Shown here: in pieces, positions 55,990 to 64,000 of the stretch
Position numbering within the stretch: position 1 is the first letter of the stretch
How the letters are laid out: each line of letters starts with the position of its first letter
DNA from: Adiantum capillus-veneris
Lineage: Eukaryota > Streptophyta > Polypodiopsida > Polypodiales > Pteridaceae
Reading direction: 5' to 3'
NCBI GenBank assembly: GCA_014529385.2
Contig: CM043945.1
Coordinates: 96,078,612 to 96,142,611, forward strand
DNA: 64,000 bases
Made by a program: the position numbers and the translations under genes
The notes under the pieces: generated by a model
The model's input: only the letters and a program-made list of their open reading frames with translations
Database searches by the model: none
What the model was told of the DNA's origin: nothing

Positions 55990-56397
55990 TCAAAGTACGT
56001 GAAGGTTGGACAGCTCGATCGGTAACTCTAAGGCTAAACCGCCATCCTCATCATCAAGGTAGGTGTAATCCTCTTCGGTAAGGCCATGTGTCTCGTCTAT
56101 CCAATCACCATTATCGCCCTTGTCCTCTTCCGTGCAGAATAGTATTAGGAATGTCACGAGGCGTGTATACTCAGCTTGGGCAAAAGGATAAACTTGGGCA
56201 ATTCGGAGAACTTCTTGGATAGAATAGGGATCCGTCGTAGTCAAGAGGCAGATCAGCCACTCTAACTTCTCAACATTTCTCTCACAAGTGAGTGTTTCAA
56301 CCGAATCCCATTTAGAGGAAATATGACAATAACATAAATGCATTACTTGGGACAGGTAAAAAGAATATTCACAAGAATCAACCATATCTGTGAACAC
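55990..56397 (-). pseudogene. Unknown frame at the 3' end of the element
   Basis: 135 residues: a helical Leu/Tyr/Cys-containing N-terminal part (ECSFYL-like, CYCHISSKWDSVETL), then an acidic tail with DETHGLTEEDYTYLDDEDGG. No family recognised. It is not RT or integrase by any motif I can see. Confidence 0.3.
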
Positions 56398-56710
56398 AAA
56401 TAGAGGGTGGTTCGGTGTTTGATGACATAGGTTTCTGTTTCAGTGTATTTGATGTGACATGTGTAGGTCTGGGTCAATGATTTTGACTAGTATTGTGCAC
56501 ACTCATTTGCTAATTGCTCTTGCTCTCTACTCCCTTAAAAAAAAAAAAAAACTAGGGCAGTTAGTCACAATATGTCTATATATATACAATCTCTAAAGTC
56601 AAAAAGCTCAAGGGTCAAGGAAAGAAGGGTAAGAGGGAAATAATTCAATAGGCTCACGTGAATGAAGACTCCCCCCTTCCTTGAGTAGATCATACTTTAG
56701 AAGGATGTCA

Positions 56711-57441
56711 TCACCTTTCGGAATCAATTATTCCAATTGGTAATAGGTGATCTATTACCTTGGGTGCCTCATCGAGTTGCAAGGGTGGTAAGGTACTCTC
56801 CCATGAACGAACTTGAAGTAGTGCATCAGGTAATAATTGAACAATGGGAGGTGTCCAATCTTTTGTAGCTTTATGGAGGCTGCCTATGGTAGGTGGAGGT
56901 TTTGTAGAAGCTTTTAACTCTATGGATTCATTCCATGAGGAGCTAGAAGCTTCATGGAACTCCCCCTTTCCTGAGCTAAGCCAAATAGATTGGTTTTGCC
57001 TTGAAACCCAAACTAGCTCTGGAATAGGTGTGTAGCATTCTGTGATATTTCCCTTCCCACGGTCTTCCATCGGCTTTGAATCACAAAGTTTGACTCACAT
57101 GGTTTCGTAATGGATAGGGAAGGACAGGATTTACGTTTAGGTACCCAAATTAGATCATTTCCATCATAGTAGCCTTGGGCTTCTAATAGTTGTTTGGGAA
57201 TCCAACATAATTTGGTTTTCACCTTCTTAACCTGAGTGGACGCCTTCCTTTGAGGTTTCCTTTGTGAATTAACTTGAACCATAGGGGGGTTCGATAATGA
57301 TACCTTGGGAACCCATTGATATGTACCCTTGGTCAGATCACGTGGAGCTTTTGATGTAGCACTGTCTATCGTAGCCATGGAAGTTGAAGCTTTAGAGGGT
57401 TGTGCTACTGGCAAGGATGTTGTGACTTTTTGGATTGGCAA
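56711..57441 (-). pseudogene. IWVPK-motif region of the element
   Basis: The frame starting at 57441 has TYQWVPKVSLSNPP, then a basic stretch, then TKLCWIPKQLLEAQGYYDGN and DLIWVPKRK. It overlaps in another frame with 57070-56711 (ELVWVSRQNQSIWL, KDWTPPIVQLLPDALLQV), as expected for one frameshifted reading frame. The repeated (Q/I)WVPK phrase also occurs after two retropepsins at 24.9-25.1 kb. Function unknown. Confidence 0.45.
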
Positions 57442-57559
57442 TATTTTGTTGTTTTTTTGTGTTATGAAGAGGTGATATTTCAGGTGTTATTCCTTGAGCC
57501 CTAGGGCCATGAGTTGGTTTCTACATCATGATACTCCCAATATCTCAATCGATATACAT

Positions 57560-57966
57560 TTGATTGCAGACATCCATTTGCGTCCTAGGTTTATATTACC
57601 CTCCATAGTACCAACAGGCATGACCAAAAAGCTTTGAACCATGGTTCCATTGTCATAAATAACATGAGTGTGTAGGATTCCAAAAACAGTGGTCTTTTTC
57701 TTATTGACACCCTTGACTTGGATGGTGCTTGTGGATAGGGGTGGTTTTCCTAGCTAACACCAAACTCCATAGGATATCAAATTATGTTGAGCTCCTGTAT
57801 CCAATAATGCGTTATATAGTACTCTCCCATAGAGGCTATTTAGTTCAATTGAATATTGTAGATGTGGCTCAGATACCAATGAATCATCATCGGTGTCTTC
57901 AAAAAACGCTTCCGTGATTCCCAGATTAGCCTCTCGTTGGCGTCTAAGACATTGTTGTCTTCTCAA
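57560..57966 (-). pseudogene. Retropepsin 2
   Basis: YNALLDTGAQHNLISYGVW has the intact Asp-Thr-Gly. After a TAG, LGKPPLSTS, FGILHTHVIYDNGT and MEGNINLGRKWM follow in family order, corresponding to the flap and the ILGxxWL block. It is preceded by a Glu/Asp-rich segment with DTDDDSLVSEPH. Retropepsins cleave element polyproteins. A second one in a single element is unusual. This is the better-preserved partner of the region at 24.3 kb. Confidence 0.7.
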
Positions 57967-58474
57967 GCCTCAAATCTTGCTTGGATCTTTTTAAGCTCTA
58001 CTTGTTCTTTGGCTACTTTCTTTTGATGGATGGCTTGTAACTCTTTATTATGTCATCTCCTTACAGTACTGCTCAAATTTGGCTTCTTTGTAGCCTCTAG
58101 TTGTGCGATGTTAATGGGTTATGGACTACACCACATAACACTTTGAAGGTATTCACCCCAGTTATCTACCAACTTCTGATGAGCGTCACATGCCCCGTAT
58201 ATAATTAAGCCATTTTGCGGTAGATTTCTTTTCATTTATTCTAGCACGCACATTTGCTTACTCTTACTCTTATATCTCTTACTCTTCTTGTCTAATTTTC
58301 GATTAAGGTCGGTCTGTAGTGAAGAGTCACTAGATGAATCGCTACTTGTCTCTTCTGCTCCCTTGATAGATTGTCATCTAGGGTACCAGTGGGCCGTGAA
58401 TGGTTTGTCCCCACATTTGCACTAAGATTCAACTCAGATTCTTCGTCCTCATAGTCAATTTCAATTGATGATTC
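57967..58474 (-). pseudogene. Linker between the two retropepsins, broken
   Basis: Many stops in all minus frames. Polar Ser/Glu/Arg/Lys-rich peptide pieces lie near 58030 and 58400. No domain, and in particular no RT blocks. Confidence 0.35.
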
Positions 58475-59902
58475 TCACCCCAAATCGTGTGGGCTATAGT
58501 CTTGTGAGACGCTACTGGTTCCAATGCCAGTCAAACCTTCATCTTGTAGGTCATCAGAAGCTATATGCATTGCTTCTAGCATATTTAAGGGTACGAGTGG
58601 TGGCATTTCATCCCCCTCATGTGTTACCAAGGTCGTCCCCCTATTTCCCCAAGTGTCTATGGTTGCTCCTAAGTGGACCCAATCCACATTGTCCGACTCA
58701 GTCATCCCAGGTAGTACATCCATATAAGGAGAATCTTCCCCAGCATCTGTATCCACTTTACATGTATAAAAATACTGCAATGGGGCCAAGTGAATTGTGG
58801 TGTCAAATCTATGATCAATTATAAACCTGTTTCCTAGAGGATGTGCTCGACCAGCTACAAGATCCACTCGCATGACAGAATCTTGGAACTGCAAGAAGAC
58901 ATGGTTTTTAGACCAATCATGCACCATTTTTGCCTCCCTCATGAAAGGGCGTCCTAAGATCATCTCAGATGCCATAGTGTGCTTGGAGAAATCCATAACA
59001 ATGAAGGTATTTCTTATTTTGTGTCCAAAGACCTTGATCTTGAGATCTTCTAGAATCCCAATAGGTTTAACAATAGACCCATTGGTCATCTTTACTACTA
59101 TGGTTGTGGTCCCAAGGTGAGGTCTTCCCATAGTTTTCCATCAATTTTTAGTCACAATGCTAACCTCAGCGCCACCATCAAGGATTCCATTCACAGTTAA
59201 TCCCTTGGTAGTGATTGGTATGGCTGCATCGGATTCATCACCCTCAAAGTATTCTTCTACAACAGGGTTCTCATCTAGGTTGGGTTGTGGATCTAAGTGT
59301 TCCTCCTCTATTGGCATCTCCATAGCTCCATCCATCTGTGCAAATTGTGATAGCCCGTCGACCTTCAAATCTCCATTGAAGAAAGCTTGAAGAGCTAAGA
59401 ATAGCTCAGGGTCTCCATATAGTTTGGACATGATGGTGGTTCTGACTTGTGAAGCCATGAAATCCATTATGCCATGTTTGGCAATATTTAACGGCACCTT
59501 TTGGGCTTCAATCCCTTGACGTGGGGAGGATGGGATCTCCATTTCTTCGATAGGGTCAGGTAGTCCCTCTGTAAACATTCTTTCCAAGAAGAAGTGAGTA
59601 TGCCCACTTTTCCATGACTTGAAGTCACTTTCTTCTTGGATGACACTAGGTATGGCTAGGGATCTATGGACTTTGTGATGTTGTTGTTGCGTAGGGAAAA
59701 ATGTGTTTGTAATCTGGATCTGTCTAGGTGCTGGTTCCACATCCCTTTGGGTATCTTCTACCAAACTCCTTAATTTCTTAACTCGCTCTATCTCCTCTGT
59801 AGGGTTTGGATAAGTTCCTACCTTTTTCTTGGATCCTGGCCATTGTGGCTCATGACGATCTTCCTTGTCGGTTTCTTTCTTAGTGGTCGTTTTGTTCTCC
59901 AT
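58475..59902 (-). pseudogene. Retropepsin 1 with N-terminal acidic region
   Basis: The frame from 59902 runs through a Lys/Glu-rich region and FLALQAFFNGDLKVDG to TVNGILDGGAEVSIVTKN (active-site D-G-G, a form common in plant gypsy proteases), a TGA at about 59141, then in the same frame VVKMTNGSIVKPIG, KIRNTFIVMDF, ASEMILGRPFMREA and DWSKNHVFL. The ILGRPF block is diagnostic. The tail to 58475 (TWGNRGTTLVTHEGDEMPPL) is acidic and unknown. Confidence 0.75.
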
Positions 59903-59944
59903 GGTTTCACCTGAATCGGAATCCTCTTCAGCATCGTTCTTACA

Positions 59945-61746
59945 TTAGGAGTCGTCACCAGTCCCTATGTTGGTCTTTGAACTGGGGCCTAGCTTCGCTG
60001 CTTTTTGCGATCTCTTCCTTCTTGTTTTCTTCTTCTTATGAGATTGGGCAATTGATGCCATGTCTCTTTCCTCAAGAATATAATTTTGTTTTTGGAGCAT
60101 CGATCGAGTGAGTACGTTTATTGGTACCATAGGTGTACTTTGTGATGGCTCCTCGGTAACCTCAATCAAGTTTAATGGTGTGATCTTTGGTGCATTTGGA
60201 TTATTTGGACATTGGGAAATCAAATGATCTATGCCACATCAATTACACATGAGTATCGGCATTGTAGATGTGCTTGCTTGATTGGTTTGCATTAGTGTGG
60301 CATTCTTTTGTAGCCTAATAGGACATTCAGCCACACGATGTGGACCTCCACACTCATAGCATTGAAGAGGTGGTGTGGTCTCTTGGCAGTGTAATTGATA
60401 TTTTGGCCTCTTGCAGCAAGAGCAGCTACTTGATAGACATGTTTGACTTGTCCCCAATAGTCCTCCATGTAGTATTGTGGACATTCTTCTTAGCGCATCA
60501 ATCCCATAGGCAATATTAGGCTCTATATCTTCCTCACAACCCAAACAAGCAATAGATGACTCACAATCCACTTGATTCACAGAAATGATTCTCGAATGTA
60601 GTGGTTGCGGTCCTAGCATTGAAGGTGGTAAGGGTGTTGTTTGAACAACATTTTGGTCCCTAGGGACCATGTGTTGTGACGTTTGTTCAAGAAGTGGGGC
60701 CCACATCAATGCATGCACTCGAGGTGTGTCTGTCCATGCTAAGGTTGGTCTATTGGCCATCGCGCGCTTAAATACTATGCAATCCTTACCTTAGCTTGAT
60801 GACCATACCTCCCACAGGCATTGCAATTCCCATTGAATTTTACTCTAAAAGTAGGACATTCACTGGTACTATGTGGACCATAGCTTACTGAGCACCATTG
60901 TTGCTCCCTTCTTGGATACATATGATTGTTTTGCGGAGCACCATTGTCTCTAAAACTCTCTTGAATGGCCTTGGTGAGGTTTGCTAAAGTCATCATAGAT
61001 ATATTTGGCTCCTTAGCAATAGGCTTTAGGGTCATTGGCTGATGCCCCGATGCTTGCGAGCTAGTAGATTTAGGCTCAACAGACACTCTTTCTCCTTGAA
61101 TCATTAAATTATCCTCCAATTGGATCGTATTAGTGGTGACTGCTTCCCAAGTGGTGATACCTCTAATGACTAGGCTATTATAGATATCCTCATGTCGTAA
61201 TCCCCTAATTAATCTATCAAGCAATTGATTATTATTGAAGCGCTCATTTGGATTACAACGAGAATTCAAATGCTTCAAGCGACTAATAAAGTCTCTCACC
61301 GACTCTCCTTCCTCTTGTCGGGCTTTCTGGAGCTTAGATGCTACACCCCAAAGCAGTCCTTCTCATATGTATTCTTTCAAGAACAGTCTCCTAAGAGTAG
61401 AGTAAATCGTTTTTTCTTCCACCCTTAGGGTTCTATACCAATCCCCAACCTTCTCACTTAAGGTTAAGCTTAAAGAATTACTCTTATGCAGGTCATTGTG
61501 TTCTCCTACAGAATTGCATATTTGTTCAAAAACTTCAATATTCTTTCTCACATCCCCATCTCCACTAAATCTTTGTGTGAGTTTGGATATTTGTACTGCC
61601 GTACTTCGTCCTAAATAAGCAGGTATAGTGGTCGCAGGTGCAGGTGCTCCTGAAACTACATGTGGGATGGGAGTTGGCGTTGGCCTTGGCATACACGCTG
61701 CCCTTGGGTCCCATACCTTGTATGGTGGTGTAACTTGGTGGTCCAA
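59945..61746 (-). pseudogene. Gypsy-type gag with several zinc knuckles
   Basis: The frame from 61746 carries the gag core (KLTQRFSGDGD, FEQICNSVGEHND, DWYRTLRVEE). It continues after stops at 61363 and into 61299-60775 (MRDFISRLKHLN, LLDRLIRGL). Zinc-knuckle-like motifs follow: CSVSYGPHSTSEC (about 60894), CNACGRYGHQ (about 60825), CSCCKRPKYQLHC (about 60424), CYECGGPHRVAEC (about 60361) and CN-stop-CGIDHLISQC (about 60245). Frame changes near 60770. Gag binds and packages element RNA; multiple knuckles suggest strong nucleic-acid binding. NVLTRSMLQKQ near 60130 is followed by a basic KKKKTRRKRSQK stretch. Confidence 0.75.
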
Positions 61747-61749
61747 AGT

Positions 61750-63028
61750 TCATAGGTGTGGCCCTAGGCATAGCCAGTGCCGAATACAACATGTTATTGC
61801 TAAATTGTATGCACTTGAATAAGAGCTCGGATAATGCCATTGTGGAGTGTGAGCCCTTGGCATAAATGGGGGTCTGGGAGCTACGTGGGCTTGAGGTGCG
61901 ACAGGTACATAGGCTTGATGCACACTTGTAGGTATTATTGGAGGCACTGTGCTACTAGGTAGTGGTGTAGTGCTAACAAACGAGGTCCAAGGTGTACTTT
62001 TTGTACTCATCACCGGAGTAAATATCATAGTTGTAGTGTCTCCAAGAGACAGATGAGCTAGATTTGGAAAAGTAAAACTACTACTTGTGGGTTCAGACTG
62101 TACCGAAACTCCAGGCGACACAATATATGAAGGGTCCATTGGACTCATTGAAGGAGTTTCCATCTATGATAGTGTCGGTTTTCTGGCCTTTCCCGTATCC
62201 AAGAATCTCATAAGGCCCGTTGAAAGAATGTTAATCTCTCGTTTTTGCCTCTCCGATTGGATGATGCAATGGATGACATTGCAGACCATTTGTTGCCGCT
62301 CCTCTAGACTTGTGGCACTAGAAGTAGAATGTACAACTTCTAACCAACCTATATGGTATGTATAACCCGTGTACAGGCTAGTCAAGGTTTCAGTTTGTAG
62401 GTCATATTTCCAATTTTCGTTGAGAAAGAACCCTTCTAAGCCCGGTGTACTAGAGGTTTCCCTTGAGGTGGAAGCATTGTTGTTCCTCACAGTTTCACCC
62501 ACATTGCCTACTAACTTAGAAGCACTCGATTGCTTGATTTCTATGCTTGTTGTCCCAGGGGTCTTTCCCTTCATGGCTCGATGTTGTTCTAGAAAAATCC
62601 CCATTTCCCTCTCCCTAGCTGCTTGCATATAGTGCTCAACTTCTTACACCTCCGCAAGACTCCTACCATCGGGTAGTAGAACTTCGGGGGTGATTGCTTT
62701 GCAGGGTCTTCCATGAAATCAGGGGGCAGGATATTGACGTGGACACTCTTGGGGAGTATAAGCTCCCCTTGAGATACCAATGGTGAATCTACCTCTCCCT
62801 CTCCTTCGCTAACTTCACCAGCCCCGCAGGTTCAGAGCGAGTAGCTCTACTAAAGGTTTCTATAAAGCGACTAAACACACTAGATCCAAGCCGTGGGGTC
62901 CATACAGGTATATATTTTTTTACTTGCTCGGGGTTTGGTGTAGGATTCCCTTCCATAATATCGTAGTCAGATGAAGAGTCACTAGCCGCTCTGTCTGGGT
63001 CTTGGGTTGTACTACCTTGGGTCTCCAC
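61750..63028 (-). pseudogene. N-terminal region of the element polyprotein
   Basis: Three frames: 63028-62789 (METQGSTTQDPDR..., YIPVWTPRLGSSVFSRFIETF), 62628-62164 (ENWKYDLQTETLTSLYTGY, a helical EERQQMVCNVIHCIIQSERQKREI) and 62163-61750 (Pro/Thr/Ser-rich). The last is in frame with the gag core. Others are shifted, so this is probably one decayed N-terminal gag extension. No family recognised for this part. Confidence 0.4.
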
Positions 63029-63836
63029 CGAGGGCCCGGAACCTAAGGTAGGTGGGTATTGAGAATCCGCATAACTCGAAGTGCTCGCTAGTTATTCGGC
63101 CTCTAGCACACAACCAGAGTGCAGATGCATGTGCCTTTGGCACCCTACAAGCGTTGACGAATATCCTCAAAGGTTAACCGCTCTATTTTTTGGGCATTTT
63201 GCACCCCGTTTTCACTCATTTTTTGATGTTTTTTAATGTCTTTTTACAATCGGTTTTTGGATTAGAGCATGTGATAGCTCGAAATCATGGTGTGCTTTAC
63301 AGCACAACGTTCGATTACCCGAAGCTCCGATGGTCCTCAAAAGGGTCGATTTTTACTTAGGCGTGAGGCTCAAATAAGTAAGTCCAAGGTGATTGAGGCC
63401 TGAGCATGGGCTTGGGCTTGGGAAATGTTCTCGATCCCGGTCCTTCCTTTTAAATAAATATTGCGGATAAGGTCACCGCAGTCGTGTCGCGCGCGTGCAC
63501 TCACACACCTAACCTACCTAATTGCAAACAGAGCTAATGTTACACACTGTTTAACACAGTACTACAACAACTAATTAACTAATAGATCTACTTACTGTAC
63601 CTTACAAATCTAGCATTATAGACCTAATACCTTATGTCTAATACCTTATCAACAGAAAACAATACATTGCAGCAAAAAAATATAACGCCTTATTAACAGA
63701 AAACAGTACACTGCAACAAAAACAAAGTTCACAAATCCTTCTCAATAGCCACACACCTTCTTTCTCTACCTTTCCTACATCTCATATTGCACCACAAAGC
63801 AGCATAAAGTGCTATTTGAGCTTAGTGCAGGGCATC
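63029..63836 (-). other. 5' leader of the minus-strand element
   Basis: About 0.8 kb between primer site and first frame, with no supported ORF. A CGCGCGCGTGCACTCACACAC patch lies near 63488. Confidence 0.5.
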
Positions 63837-63856
63837 TCCCCGGCACAACGGCGCCA
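63837..63856 (-). other. Primer-binding site (tRNA-Asp)
   Basis: Minus-strand TGGCGCCGTTGTGCCGGGG resembles the TGGCGCCGTTGCCGGGGA-type site complementary to tRNA-Asp, common in plant gypsy elements. It lies four bases from the LTR end. Confidence 0.8.
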
Positions 63857-63860
63857 AAAA

Positions 63861-64000
63861 TGTGCGCATCGATCGCACGTGTCAAAGCAAGGGACTTGCC
63901 GTACATTGTGTGCGAGCCACAAATGGCTGCAAGCACACAACCAGATTAATCTAGCAAGCTCAAGAGAGGAAGGGTGTGTCACTCACCACCGTACGCTCTC
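63861..64000 (-). repeat. 5' LTR, partial (cut by window end)
   Basis: Matches 54289-54428. Plus strand begins TGTGCGCATCGATCGC. The rest lies beyond the window, so full LTR divergence and the target-site duplication cannot be read. Confidence 0.75.

Larger units (their letters stand above)
54289..64000 (-). mobile_element. Minus-strand gypsy-like LTR element with two retropepsins, no RT (runs off window)
   Basis: The 3' LTR (54289-54860) and the visible part of the 5' LTR (63861-64000) share over 130 bp in direct orientation. A tRNA-Asp primer site lies at 63837-63856 and a polypurine tract at 54861-54880, both on the minus strand. The ~9 kb interior encodes gag with zinc knuckles, retropepsin 1, retropepsin 2 and an IWVPK motif region. 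I find no RT, RNase H or integrase motif, so the element is inferred to be non-autonomous. Order and markers match the plus-strand element at 21-27 kb. Confidence 0.8.

Noticed and set aside
58465-59390. Plus-strand frames opposite the retropepsin 1 gene
   Set aside because: Antisense shadows of the better-supported minus-strand frame.
63837-63856. A tRNA-Asp gene fragment
   Set aside because: Only the primer-site length matches, on the complementary strand next to an LTR. It is a primer-binding site.

Overview
The window is nuclear DNA from a land plant with a large, repeat-rich genome. The evidence is LTR retrotransposons with plant-type primer-binding sites (initiator tRNA-Met and tRNA-Asp), GT/AG introns that fit reading frames exactly, long AT-rich spacers and several satellite arrays. 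The density of old, broken elements would suit a fern, lycophyte or gymnosperm, but the sequence alone does not decide between them. There is no bacterial-style operon, no CRISPR array, and no rRNA or tRNA gene that I can support. Almost every coding region is interrupted by stops or frameshifts, so the window is mainly a record of mobile elements and satellites.

Layout. 1-3.5 kb: a large inverted repeat (arms of about 0.49 kb; the left arm is cut by the window start) around an array of ~152 bp repeats and a small two-exon gene. 3.77-13.3 kb: a satellite of ~180/~141 bp units with a ~1.51 kb higher-order period. 13.35-18.5 kb: a broken multi-exon gene with two FCP1/NIF-phosphatase-like domains; its spacers, and the DNA out to 20.05 kb, hold single dispersed copies of the satellite's core motif. 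21.1-27.6 kb: a decayed plus-strand LTR element with two retropepsin-like regions and no reverse transcriptase (RT). 27.9-29.5 kb: a broken transposase-like gene. 29.7-41.1 kb: a ~195 bp hairpin-rich satellite split by a minus-strand LTR element (30168-38033), itself split by a young Ty1/copia element (30789-36330).

41.1-49.2 kb: short tandem repeats, microsatellites, a cluster of palindromes, a GC-rich foldback and sequence with no recognisable gene. 49.2-53.8 kb: a degenerate copia element whose pol contains a Ty3/gypsy integrase-zinc-finger segment. 54.3 kb to the right edge: a minus-strand Ty3/gypsy-like element with LTRs, tRNA-Asp primer site, gag with several zinc knuckles and two retropepsins, again without a recognisable RT or integrase.

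How the parts relate. The 21-27 kb and 54-64 kb elements share one unusual order: retropepsin 1, retropepsin 2, then a YY-to-IWVPK motif. They look like one non-autonomous family that must borrow RT and integrase. The copia element at 30.8-36.3 kb keeps one frame through 1,326 codons with five premature stops and no net frameshift, and its LTRs differ at 4 of 192 positions, so it is the youngest datable insertion. The least expected signals are the link between the 3.8-13.3 kb satellite and the spacers of the FCP1-like gene, the shared double-retropepsin architecture, and the copia/gypsy chimera.
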